Source: Galeruca laticollis | Lineage: Eukaryota > Arthropoda > Insecta > Coleoptera > Chrysomelidae | Assembly: GCA_963921935.1 (NCBI GenBank) | Contig: OY998181.1 | Location: 122,098,957-122,162,956, forward strand | DNA: 64,000 nt | Direction of reading: 5' to 3' | Part shown: piece after piece, positions 10,340 through 21,292 of the stretch | How positions within the stretch are numbered: position 1 is the stretch's first letter | Layout: the number at the start of each line of letters is the position of its first letter | Program-made: the position numbers and the translations under genes | Notes under the pieces: model-generated | The model's database searches: none | What the model was told of the DNA's origin: nothing | What the model saw: the letters and a program-made list of their open reading frames with translations, nothing else

Positions 10340-11589
10340 TTTGAAATAAAATAATTAGACTACAGTAAATTTGAATATACTGCTAAAATCTAAAATTACA
10401 GAAATCTTTTTAACATCACTCAGTTGTTTAGTCGACAGGCTCTTTAGATGGCGCCACAATCAGTGTCTCATCTATCTGTGGTTTATATGTGGCCCGGGCC
10501 TCTACCTGGGCAAGTTGCACATGAGCTGCGACCTATTATACTAAATCAAATTCATTATATCGAACTTGATATATGTTATTGGGAATATAACTGTACACTG
10601 TACGCGTTTCATTTCTCATCTTGGAAAAATCTTAAATTTCGTTATTTTCAGAGACAAATAATTCGTAAAAATGCACCATAGTAATAGTTAACATATGCTG
10701 TGAATTTTGTTGGAAAAATATTTGCAGTACGTATCCTAATAAACTATATATGTTATTGGAAACTGAAATTTACAAAATTATTATAAATAAGTCAAAGCAT
10801 GAAAAACACTTACCGTGAACGTATCCTGCTTCTCCTTGAATGGGAGGATGATGACTGGGAGGAGTTTGGTAACTCGGTGTTGAATGCGGCGAAGAAAACG
10901 CACTGGAGCAACTATGACGAAGTCCTATTTAAAAAAATTGTTATTATTGTTCCAATTGGTCTAAAATATCTTGTCCAACCGCTCATTAATGCGAGTATGA
11001 AAATAAATTCTTACTCAAAACGATTGGAGGTCGGACAAATTTTCTGTCACACCGAATATATTTGCAATGTTAACAAAATGATAGTCATTAACCACGTTAC
11101 TAAATTGGAAGCGACGACCTACACTATTCATAATAAAAGTTTACTTTTAATTGTGAGCTGAAGGTACAGTCTGCAGAAAAAATGTAAGAAGTCTTGCCAT
11201 ATATGTCCACATATTCTCTACCATCATTTACCTAAGCAGGAAGAGCAATGCGGATATATTAAGTGAACAATGCATAAATGTTGATACAAATCCTACTATA
11301 TTTCGATATTCTAGTATCAAAATGTGTAGCTTGAAAATAATTTTTAAATATTCCCGAAATGTTCCCAAATAACTGAATTTTGTGAAATAATCATAGTGTT
11401 CTGTTTACTCATATATTTTATAACATTATTAATGATTTTTTTATGAGACTATTCCAATTTTTACTAATAATTGTAAAAATTTCAAAAATATAATTTGATA
11501 AATAGTAAATAAAATAAAAATGTTAAAAGTTATTTTTTAATGTGAATGCCACAATTTTTGTTGTTTGTATTTGTTTTCGTCGCTATTTA
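10340..11589. other. No supported gene
   Basis: A 120-residue open stretch at 10799-11161 (+) begins MKNTYRERILLLLEWEDDDW, but I recognise no domain and see no splice or repeat support. The rest is AT-rich with no readable TE protein. Confidence 0.35.
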
Positions 11590-13340
11590 GTACAGTAAAT
11601 AGGGAGAAAAATAAGGTATAACCTCCGAATTCTTCACACCCGCTCCGATTTTGATGAAAATTTGGAAATGAGTTATTTTCGCCCTCTAGATCAAAGTTGA
11701 CATGCTCTTGAGGTGCGCTTTTCATTTTTAGGGGGTGAAAACCACCCCTTATGCTAAAAAAAATTAAAAACCATAAAAACTTATATTACATCGGTCTAAA
11801 TCAATTTAAATACGTATAATAAATATATTTGTATGTTGTGAGTTAAAATTAAACAATAGTTTCACTCTTTGAACCCTTAAAAACCACCCTTAATGTCGAA
11901 AAAAAATGATTTTTTCAGATTAAAATTTTTGAATGACGCATAAATTTTAAATAAAAATGTTTTTAATGTTTTACAGTATATTAAATATTTAATTACAATC
12001 ATCAACCCTTAAAAACTACCCCTAATAACCACCTCTAATTAAATGTATAGACAAAAATAGTTTTTGAGAAAGTGAAATAATTTTATACACATAAGACAAC
12101 TAAATATGATTTATTCGTAACTTGTTGATAGCTTAAGTTATTGCATTGTTGTATTTCTTGATATTCACCATTGCTTTAAAAAAAGTCATAGTCCATAGGG
12201 AAAAAAATTAAAAACAAAAAAAAAGCAATTTGTGTTTATTTTACAAAATAGATTTATAAATGGTACATAATATACAAGATTATTCATCGCCACTATCAGC
12301 TTCTTCTTCCTCGTCTTCGTCTGTGATTGGCGGACAATTCTGGCAGCTGTTACCTGAACATGTCCCACACGTAGCGTTGCAATACAAGCCAATTTTTCGA
12401 CAGCCACAAGCTGTACCGCATCTTTTTTGCAAAATATTCTGTAAAAAATAAGCTACGTTTTCCTATTTTGAATATTTTTCGTATCCTCAATATTTGGTAA
12501 GTTATTTTCAAAAATATCAAATTTTTCCAAAATTTTTTTTTTCATTTTAACATTTCTATTTTCAAAAATATGTACTCTAAATTTCTTAAACTTGCAGAAC
12601 ATATAGTTAACACATAAATAAAGTGAATTGCAGAAAAATTTTTTTATTTTATTTTTATCAAAAGATTCAGAAGCTTAAGTGCTGATTTTTTTCAGAAAAA
12701 GTGAAAATTCGATTTTATTTTCATCAGAACTTCGTTAATTTTTATGCTAATGACTTCAAACTGGATTCATTTTAAAGATTTTTTGAATTACATTAAAAAA
12801 TAAAGGGTATACTTCTTTGAAAACTTCAACTTTTTTATTTATTTTACGTTAAATGCATGTAATTTAGTGACTAAAAAAAATTTTTTTTCTAGCCGCCGTA
12901 TCTCGGTAATAATTACACCTATGTCATTGATAAACCTCTCAATCTTTTCCTTTTTTTGTAGCTTTATTTTAGTTCCGACATGTTTTTTCGTAGCATGTCA
13001 AATTGTTGACTTATATAAGAAAAGCTGTTAAAAAACGTGATTTTTTTCATAAAAAACGAGCATTTTCAACCAAGAATAACTCAGTAAATATTGACTTTAC
13101 GAAAAATGTTTATATGGAACTTTTTGCTTAAAATTAACCCATCTCTATCGATTTCCGAAGTTATTTTCAACATTTCATTTTCCACCCCCGAGAAGGGGTG
13201 GTTTCCACCCCCTGTGCAAAAGCGCACTACAGCACTATATCCACTTTACTTTTTAGGATATTTTATAGTTACCCTCCAAATTTCAGGTCAATCGGACCGG
13301 ATGTTTATTTTTCTTAGCAAAAAACCCCCATTTACTGTAC
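11590..13340. mobile_element. Unassigned DNA-element candidate with ~190-bp imperfect inverted ends
   Basis: Both ends carry gtacagtaaat (11590-11600) and its inverse (13330-13340). Inside, similarity continues inverted for about 190 bp: ctccgattttgatgaaaatt pairs with gtccgattgacctgaaattt, and gtgcgctttt...agggggtgaaaaccacccct pairs with gtgcgctttt...agggggtggaaaccacccct. Further gggtggtttt-type blocks recur at 11880 and 12005. The only coding piece is a Cys-rich exon at 12280-12438. I cannot assign a superfamily, and the target duplication is unclear. Confidence 0.55.
12280..12438 (-). CDS. Terminal exon encoding a CXC-like cysteine-rich motif and acidic tail
   Basis: The minus-strand frame opens after a splice-acceptor-like tract (cttattttttacag, AG at 12439-12440) and ends at TAA 12280-12282. 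It encodes eight cysteines spaced C-x3-C-x-C-x6-C-x3-C-x2-C-x4-C-x2-C, including CGCRKIGLYC and CSGNSCQNC. An acidic end, TDEDEEEEADSGDE, follows. The pattern resembles the tesmin/TSO1-type CXC motif, which binds DNA in some proteins; similar tails occur on TE-encoded insect proteins (recall). The upstream exons were not found. Being uninterrupted and ending cleanly, it may be a real terminal exon. Confidence 0.5.
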   Translation of the reverse strand, partial: NILQKRCGTACGCRKIGLYCNATCGTCSGNSCQNCPPITDEDEEEEADSGDE

Positions 13341-13939
13341 CAATTCTCGCTGATGGTTTTGCCCTTTAGCAATTTTTCAGATCCAAAGAAGAACCAAAGT
13401 TTTAGTATCAATACGGTGTCATAAAATAATATATTTTCATTAAATCTTGAGACTCTATCATAAATTCAAATTCTATTTTCTCCTAATTTAATATGTTTTT
13501 TTTCAAGTTGAACTAGTTATTTCTGGGAGTTGAATCAATCAGCGTTGTAGTTGTCACTACTGTCTACATGTCACTATGAGTTTTAGTAATTCCATGGTCC
13601 ATGGTTACCAATTGTATGAAAATTATATATGTAATAGAATCGTTTTCTTTATAAGAATGGTGATGGAAAATGTGATAAAAAAATGTATGTGAGAAATTAT
13701 ACTTACAGATTATTATAATGTTTAGAAGAAATGGGCAACAAACTATACATATACCTTTGGAAATATTATATCTCTACATAAAAATGCACATTTCTTATAC
13801 TATTATTCATCGAGTAAGTACCACCATTATTTTATTACAAAATTAAGAACGTTCATGTGGTTTTTTAATAATCTCGAATTTATATCACAGATCTCTTTGA
13901 TCCTCGCGCTTATCGTCGTTCTAGTATGCCGTCAGCCTT
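13341..13939. other. No gene recognised
   Basis: AT-rich sequence with no readable protein domain, inverted repeat or tandem array that I could find. Confidence 0.35.
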
Positions 13940-14310
13940 AAGGCGTGTGTTCAGGGGTCGATTTTAGTTGAACGATATGAATCTGTTCGATGTTTATTGA
14001 AAATGCATTGAATGAAAAAGGTTTACATGTTTCGACTATAATTGTTTAGATGGTTTTAGTAAAAATAGCGTCCAGAACACTAGCGCGAGCGAACTATCTG
14101 TGCTGGTTGGCTGAAAATTATATATTCAATGTCACAAAAACAGTTTCAAAATACAAAGAAATATAAATCACGACGGCGACGACGTTGATGAGCTACACCT
14201 TGGATTCTTAGAGAGTTTATTAAAAGAATTAGTTACAGAAGATCCGGAATCGTATCAAAATAATTTAAGAATGAATAACTTTCGCTGTGAGTGTCGTACT
14301 GTTCATCGCA
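13940..14310 (+). mobile_element. PIF/Harbinger-type remnant, N-terminal transposase scrap
   Basis: The plus strand at about 14200-14290 reads LGFLESLLKELVTEDPESYQ and then NNLRMN, matching the N-terminal LL.EL..EDP.SY.NFLRM block of Harbinger transposases. The left part contains ggtcgattttagttgaacg (about 13956), which recurs as ggtcgatttaagttgaacg in inverse at 36800-36840 beside another Harbinger N-terminal fragment. The two are therefore probably ends of the same element family. Confidence 0.5.
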
Positions 14311-14749
14311 GATAATAGGATTAATAGGTAATCAGTGCTGTTTTTAAGAGTGGTAATTAATTTGAATTGATACGAAATTTTTGTATTTATTATGGCTAGT
14401 TTGTCTGGTTAGTAAAACAACAGTAGATGGTAATCAATATGTCAGCTGTTCAATTTGTAATCCATGCTCCTTTTCAATTAATGGAAATATTACATGCATT
14501 ACGTGCAACTCAACTCAATTGAATGTTAGTCATTTTAATTAAATAACACTACAGCTCACTACATTATGCCAGGAAATCTCAACATAAAATAAACTGTTAC
14601 TGGCCACTTTGTCAATTGATGATCGCAGCACCGAAATTACTACGCTTAATGCCCAGCTGCTGGATGTTCAGCTCAAACAAAATGGAAGTAATAAAAGTAT
14701 GTATGCTGAAAGAGCAAGAAGGGAAAAAACTTGATAATATCGTGGGGTT

Positions 14750-15080
14750 ACAAGCAAAAAGCACTAAGTCAACAATTTGGAAAAACGTCTTTTCATCGGT
14801 TACTCTTGAGTTACTTTTGATCATTTATGTACTGCTAAATCGCACCAAGTCCCCAATCAACTAAAAATAGAGTTACAGCAACTGACGAAATGTACTAACA
14901 TCACTTTGCTAGGTATTAGTACAAGCAAAACACATTAAGTCCCTTAGTGCTTTTTGCTTGTTCTCTAACTTGTGTAACAAAAATATTGCACTAAGTCACT
15001 TAGTGCGTTTTGCTTGTAGTTATTCAGCATTGAAAATGTAATAGAGCATTGCATCACGTGACTTAGTGCTTATTATAGTC
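14750..15080. repeat. Cluster of inverted gcactaagt motifs
   Basis: Copies of gcactaagt or its inverse acttagtgc occur near 14762, 14960, 14985, 14998 and 15062. Two are arranged as imperfect palindromes flanked by acaagcaaaa/ttttgcttgt. They lie directly upstream of the transposase-like gene at 15161, where subterminal transposase-binding repeats would be expected. Confidence 0.5.
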
Positions 15081-15160
15081 GTTTAAAAGTTAGGTTTGAA
15101 ACGTTCGTTCCGTACCGTAATTGTGTTTTCCAATTTTAAAAAAGGTGAAATAAGCTAAAA

Positions 15161-16670
15161 ATGAGTGGCCGGGGTGCTTTAATGTTGGCAATGTTAGCCA
15201 AGAATAAAGTGGAACCGCAAGAATCATCACGTAAGTAATAAATTATTTTGTTTCACTTTCTGTTTTGATTTTAGTTTATGTAAAAATCATACATTTATAA
15301 AGGTTTTCATTTCCAGAAAAAGACATTCGACTGAAACATAAAGAAGGTAGTTGAGAAGCCATAGAAAAACAAGTACCACAAGTTCCTTTGAATAGTTTTT
15401 TAAAAACCCCCGATGAACCTGTTGTATGCCAGACATCAAATGAACACGAAAGGGACAGTTATGAAGAAAACGTCAGTTATATAAGTGATTGTGATGATTC
15501 TGTCGTTGATAAAGACTATGAACCAAATCTGAGTGATGAATCTTATGACAGTTTGAATTCAAGTACGGAAATGGATGATCAAGAAATTGAACAAGCAGAA
15601 CCTAATGAAACTGAACGAGCAGGGTCTAGTAAAAAAAGCAGATGGCGAAAAGCGAAACCTGGAAAAAACATAAGAATAGAATGTTGAGAGATGCATGCCT
15701 TTCATATGAAAATTACAAAGGAGTTAAACAGGCTCCGAAACATCCTAAGCAAGTAGATTGTACAAAGTGCAAATTTCAGTGTACTAACAAATTTTCTGAA
15801 GACGAACGAAAAATAATCTGCCAGATATATTGGATTTTGTCATCGTATCAAAGAAAAAAAGATTTTATTCTATATAACGTTTCAAGTTCCGTTCCGTCAA
15901 CAAGACGTCCTCGAAAAGAAAATGCCAAAAGAAGACAAAATGCTAAACAGTATTATTTTAGCAAAGATTCGGAAAAATGAAAAGTCTGTCATAATTTCTT
16001 TATGAAAACACTTTGTATATCAAATCGTGTAATCATATCTGCTTTCAAAGACAAAGATGAATTGGGGCATTTTCAAGGCACTCATAAAAGAGGAAAAAAC
16101 CTCCCAGTAACAAAACAAAAGAAGAGGTTGCTGCTAAAGTAAGAGCACACATAGAGAGTTTCCCGTCCGTGGAGTCATTACACGCGAAAATGTACTCAAA
16201 GGAAATACTTGGACATCACTTTATCTATAACAAAAATGTATGACTTATATAAAAAAGAGTGTGAAGAAAGAGGAGAGACGGAAATGGTTAGCATAATAGC
16301 ATATCGCAGGATCTTCTGCAGTGAATACAACCTTTCTTTCTTTCATCCAAAGAAGGACCAATGTCTTACTTGTGTAAAGTACCAGCAAGCTAATCCTGAA
16401 GCGAAAATTGGATTGGAAGGGGAATATAAAGAACATCTGAAGAGAAAAGACCAAGCCCAAGAAGCTAAAACATCAGATAAAGAAAGAGCTAAGAATGATA
16501 ATTCATTCATGTCGGTTTCATTTGACTTGCAAAGTGTACTGCAAACTCAGTCATCTGAAGTGTCTTTAACTTATTACATGCGAAAGCTAATTATGTACAA
16601 TTTGACGGTGTATGAATCAGCACCACCTGACAGAGCATTTTGTTTCTGTTGGACAGAAGTCAATTTTTAG
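15161..16670 (+). pseudogene. DDE-like transposase gene of an unassigned insect family, truncated
   Basis: Exon 1 (15161-15230) starts MSGRGALMLAMLAKNK and ends at a GTAAGT donor. The acceptor is ttccag at 15311-15316. Exon 2 holds an acidic SDxxYEPNLSDESYDS region, then C-x2-C block CTKCKFQCTNKFSEDER, QIYWILSSYQRKKDF, NFFMKTLCISNRVI, TKMYDLYKKEC, FFHPKKDQCLTC and SFDLQSVLQT. The order matches the second gene at 48033-50640, so both belong to one family. Lesions include TGA at 15352-15354, a frameshift near 15660, a stop after 15978 and more before 16200. The C-terminal catalytic part is missing, cut at the junction with the minus-strand I-like element. Confidence 0.65.
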
Positions 16671-16675
16671 AAACT

Positions 16676-17210
16676 TGTTATACCCTCGCTTCTTTTGCGG
16701 CTTCATCAACTATCTCATTACCATAAATACCAGTGTGTGCTTTTGCCCATATAAATATAATTTTCACTTTTTTGAGTTCTAGCTGATATATTAGATTTTT
16801 AATCCTGCATATAATAAAATTATCATAATATTTAGTTGCTATGTTTATTATGCTCTCTAACACTTTGAATCCGATACTATTATTGCACTTTGAACATTGT
16901 TTTCCGCACACCACTCCAAAGCTTTATGTATGGCAACGGCTTCAGCTGTAAAAATGCTACAAATATTTGGTAATTGAAATTTAAAAATATCTTTACTGTT
17001 TTCTACGTAGAATGCACTACCAACTGCTTTCAGATTTTTGCTTCCATCTGTATAAATTATTGTGTATATATTATAATTGCTGATAATAGAATGTAATGAA
17101 GTTTTATTATAGGAGGGTAAATCATTATAGTTCGGAAATATGACAGTGGGCTTTGGAAAAATAGATTCATAGTTATGCATGAATACAGGCAATTTATCCA
17201 TTGTTACAAT
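16676..17210 (-). pseudogene. RNase H domain of the I-like element
   Basis: The frame from 17201 gives TIIYTDGSKNLKAVGSAF, IFTAEAVAIHKALEW and AIIVSDSK. A frame change near 16868 leads to IIFIWAKAHTGIYGNEIVDE and a stop at 16678-16680. All RNase H acidic positions (D, E, D, D) are present. The single frameshift makes it non-functional. The domain would remove RNA from the RNA-DNA hybrid after reverse transcription. Confidence 0.75.
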
Positions 17211-17369
17211 GAATTGACAAAATTAATTGATTTTAAGAAAGGCCGATGTCAATAACGGAGAGTTTTTAATTCTCCAGTACCGGTTGGTTAAAATTTCCGT
17301 GTTTATGTTACTAATTTTGATCATTAAAGACGAATTATATGTGCTCAACTTGGTAATTATATTTGTAGG

Positions 17370-18510
17370 CTAGTAATTGTCGCCTAAAACGTAAAGGTGG
17401 TTCATTCGTTTCCGCCAGGATTGCATTAGTCTTATTGCTTTGAATTGTATGCGATCGACTTTTTTTAGGTTTGTGTTTAACGACGATCCGTAAAATATAC
17501 AGCCGTAGTCAATTATAGCTCTGATAAATGATCTATAAAATAGTAATGCTGTTTGAGGGACAGCGCCCCAAGATTTTTTAGTAACACAACGAAGAATGTT
17601 TAACCCTTTTTCACAACGATTTTTTAAATATTCGATATGTCTCGTCCAGAGCAATTTTGAATTTAAAACCATACCTAAATATTTATATTCAGTGACTGTA
17701 GGTATCTTTAAATCCATTAACTGTATATGTGTGCTTGTATGTTGACGGTGTCTTGTAAAGCACATAACAGCGGATTTTTCAGGCGACATTGTGAAACCCA
17801 TTTCAAATAACCAATCTTTTAATATTTGTATAACACTGCTAAAGTCATTTAAGCATTGCTCATATTTTCTACGACTGGTATATATATATAGATGTCGTCA
17901 GCATATTGTACCAATTTGATATTATTAATATTATTTAATTTATTATGCAATGCTGACGTATAGATATTGAAAAGAATGGGACTGAGTATCGAACCTTGTG
18001 GAAGACCATTATGTACTAATTTGGGCTCATACAATTCGTTGAAATGTTTTCTGACATATCTTTCTCTACCATTAAATATCTCATAAATATTATAGGCCGT
18101 TCTTTTATCAATACCTAAGTCTGTCATTTTATTAAAAAGAATTCCTAAGTCCACTGAGTCATAGGCCCCTTTTAAATCTAAAAATAAGCAAAGGAGATAG
18201 TCGTTTTTTGAATTGGACAGTTGAATATCCGTAATGAGTTCCGTCAAAGAATCACGTGTATCTAAACCTCTCCTGTGACCAAACTGTGTTTTAGGAAGTA
18301 ATGACTTAGCTTCAAGGTAATATTCTAATCTCGACTTGATCATTCTCTCGAATGTCTTTAATACATACGACATAAGAGAAATTGGTCTGTAAGAAGAAGG
18401 TAGTTCTGGATCTTTGCCTGTTTTATGAATTAATACAATCACGCATTTCTTTAATTCTTTTATTATTTCAGCTTTTAATCACCAATCGTTAAAAATATTT
18501 AAAAGTAGTA
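17370..18510 (-). pseudogene. Reverse transcriptase of the I-like element
   Basis: The minus-strand frame from 18442 gives VLIHKTGKDPELPSSYRPIS, LKTFERMIKSRLEYYLE, QFGHRRGLDTRDSL, LCLFLDLKGAYDSVD (motif A), NGLPQGSILSPILFN and LVQYADDIYIYI (motif C). It then shifts frame in a TA run near 17880. A second frame continues with GFTMSPEKSAVMCF, YKYLGMVLNSKLLWTRHIEY and AIIDYGCIFYGSS. Only one or two lesions separate the halves. RT motifs are complete, so the enzyme was intact recently in evolutionary terms. Confidence 0.85.
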
Positions 18511-18748
18511 ATTTAGCATTTTCAGGTAGATTATATAACATTTTATAGGTGAAACCATCTAAACCAGGAGAAGTGTTTTTTGTCTTTTTGAGAGACAAAT
18601 CTAGTTCCAACAAACTGAAGGGTTTATTTAAATTGTTAGGCTCTATGGATAAATATTCGTATGTGCTTAAGGGTGGTTTGCGGCCAACACTAGGGGGAGC
18701 ATCATTATTTAAAACTTTTGATAATACTTCATCATCTATTTGCTTTTT

Positions 18749-19887
18749 CTAAGAAACATAATTGTTACTGATTAATTTAACAATGTTCCAAATCTGTGTT
18801 AATTTATTAAGATATGCTACCCAACTATCTCGTTGTTTCTTTTTACAAAGACGTTTACAGGCAGATTGAATGTTTCTGTAATATAAATAATTTGCCCAAT
18901 TGGAACAAGATTTGTAAACTTTAAGAGCTTCTTTACGTTTATTTACCATATTTGTACAATCTTTATCCCACCAGTAAGGTCTATTGCTAGAGGTAATGAA
19001 AGGTTTATTTATAATCATAGTTTGATTAGCAGTATTATTTAAAGTATCCCAAAATGTTTTAAACATTTCTGGAGAAGACATATCACCAATATTAATGTTA
19101 TGTAATGCAACATCTATTGTTTGACCGAATAGAGCCCAATCTACACTCGAATCACACCATTTCGTAACAGGAAATATTTTTTTACTTTTATTTTTAATAA
19201 TAGAATTTATTGTAATAGGAAAATGATCGGAACCGCATGAATCAGGTAGTACTTTCCAAAACATTTTATCAATTAAATTAGGTGACATTATAGTAAGATC
19301 TACAGCTGAGGGATTTTGTTCAGGTCTAGTGACTCTTGTCGGACTGCCGTCATTTACATCGTAGTTATCTAAGGATTCCATTAATCGATTACCTTGTGCG
19401 GTGTTGTCTGCACAGCCCCCCATGAGCGACTATGACAATTAAAATCGCCGGAAAATATTGTATTGTGTGTGAAATGTTTAAAAATATTATCCCAGTCCTG
19501 GACATTAGCTATAATATTAGGGGGTTTGTACACTGAAACTACTTTTAGTTCACCGCGATTAATTTGGACCGCGCACACTTCAATACCTTGATTATATGTT
19601 TTTTTAATTCCTATTTTTTTAAATTCAATGCTATCTGCGATGAGTATTGCTACTCCGCTATAGCCATATCTTCTACATTTTTTAACAACATTAAAACCTT
19701 TAAAATTAACCATATCATTTTCCTTCAACCAAGTTTCTGATAAAACTATTACATTGATATTAAGGTCTTTAATTAAGTTTTGTAATTCCGTCTTTCTAGC
19801 ATTCAGCGATTTAACATTCCACTGTAGAATATTAATTTTGTTTATATCACTTTTAGTAGCCATTTCAATATTCAGACTTATCGTCAC
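18749..19887 (-). pseudogene. Endonuclease and linker of the I-like element
   Basis: The frame from 19887 reads INILQWNVKSLNARKTELQN, VIVLSETWLKENDMVNF, GYSGVAILIADSI, VVSVYKPPN and FSGDFNCHSRSWG. A second, overlapping frame from 19423 continues GGCADNTAQGNRLMESLD, AVDLTIMSPNLIDK and DSCGSDHFPITI. These are the APE-type endonuclease blocks (LQWN, SETWL, GDFN, SDHFPI). One frame change near 19420 splits the domain. ORF2 probably starts at the methionine preceding ATKSDINKINILQWN, just after ORF1 ends. Confidence 0.8.
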
Positions 19888-20049
19888 TATCTGAATTAGT
19901 TGAATTTAGAATATCCATATTTATATCACTATTATCCAGAATTTTTAGAATTTGGGATACCGAATCTTTAACATTAGTTTCATTAAAACTTTCGTTCTTC
20001 TCGATCACATTTTGGACTAATTTTAACATTTCGATTAAAATCTTATCTT

Positions 20050-21190
20050 AAGTAAGTAATGTTTATTTATTTTGAAAGAAAGAAAAAAAATTTACAATTA
20101 CAGTTACAAATTAAATATACATAAATAAACATAAATAATCACAGAAGCTCTAATAGGAAAGAACCTGAGCTGATGCATTTATGTGTGCAGCTATGGTCAA
20201 TCTATACATAAGTTCTAAAATCTAATATTTAAAATAAACGTAAAGTTTAATATTTATAATCCAAACCCAAAACTAGAGTAGAAAAAATAACTGTAATATA
20301 GAGGTAAGTATCTTTCAGAGATTATTTACTATATTTCTAAAAATGTGTCGTTCTTTACTAAGAATCCATTTCTTAATTTTTATTCTGAATATATGTAATT
20401 TTTTTATTTGTTCCAAAGAATGTGGAATTAAGTTGTATAGTTTTGCTCCTATGTAATCAAAGAATCGCCGTTTAATATTTTTTTCGCATTTGGGTATTTT
20501 TACAATATTTTGGTATCTAGTCCGCGTATTGTATTGATGTTCAGTTTCTTCTAATTCTATTTTCCTGTTAAAAATAGCTTGAAGTATTCGTTGACAGTAA
20601 AGCTGTCTTATATCAAGATTTTTGCTGATATCAAACAAACGATCGCTAGAGAAGGTGCGCTTTTTACCATGGATTATTTTCAGAATCCACTTTTGTAAAA
20701 AATTATTTTTTTCTAAATGGTTATCATACACACCTCCCCAACCCAGGATGCCATAGGATAACTGTGACTGAACGAGTGCAAAATATACTGTTTTTAGATG
20801 AGGTATGCTTAAAAATCCTTTTAGAAATTTAAACCTACTAATGAGACCTCTTAATTTCTTTGCAATATTATTTATTTGCAGATCCCAACGAAGATTCTTA
20901 TCGATAATTATCCCAAGATATTTAGCATATTGCGCCTCTCGTATTTCCGTCATATCGTCGATTTTGAGATTTCCCATGTCAGGCAGGGTACTCGAGTAGG
21001 ATGCAAATGGCAAATAGTAGGTTTTGTCGATGTTGAGGGTAAGTTTATTACAGGCAAACCATTTTTTAATCAAAGAGAAATCGGTTTCAGCCATTCGTTT
21101 TAGATTTGCCCAAAAGTCTGATTTGTAGAATATCACAGTGTCATCAGCGAAACTCGTTATTGTATCTTTCAAGTCTTTATATGACATATA
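20050..21190 (-). mobile_element. 5'-truncated non-LTR fragment: RT palm-thumb and C-terminus
   Basis: One uninterrupted minus-strand frame (21187-20315) starts in the RT at DTITSFADDTVIFY (FADD catalytic motif), followed by IKKWFACNKLTLNIDKTYYL, AKYLGIIIDKNLRWDLQI, SQLSYGILGWGG and QKWILKIIHGKKR. About 260 bp of 3' untranslated sequence with aataaataaaca follows. The 290 codons have no lesion, so this is a young insertion. It sits in ORF1 of the I-like element; flanking sequence suggests a short duplication around tcttat, not firmly fixed. Confidence 0.75.
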
Positions 21191-21292
21191 CTCATCCCGA
21201 TAAGGATTGGGGAGGACTGAGGAGATTTTTGATGACGAAGGAGTATATATGGGTATTTGTTCTGGTGAAATAATAATAGGGGAGAGTTGGTT

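Noticed and set aside
10799..11161. 120-residue open frame as a host gene
   Set aside because: No domain, no splice signals, no repeat copies seen; AT-rich chance frame is as likely.
18549..18752. Plus-strand frame within the I-like RT region
   Set aside because: Antisense to the minus-strand RT/linker of the retroelement.
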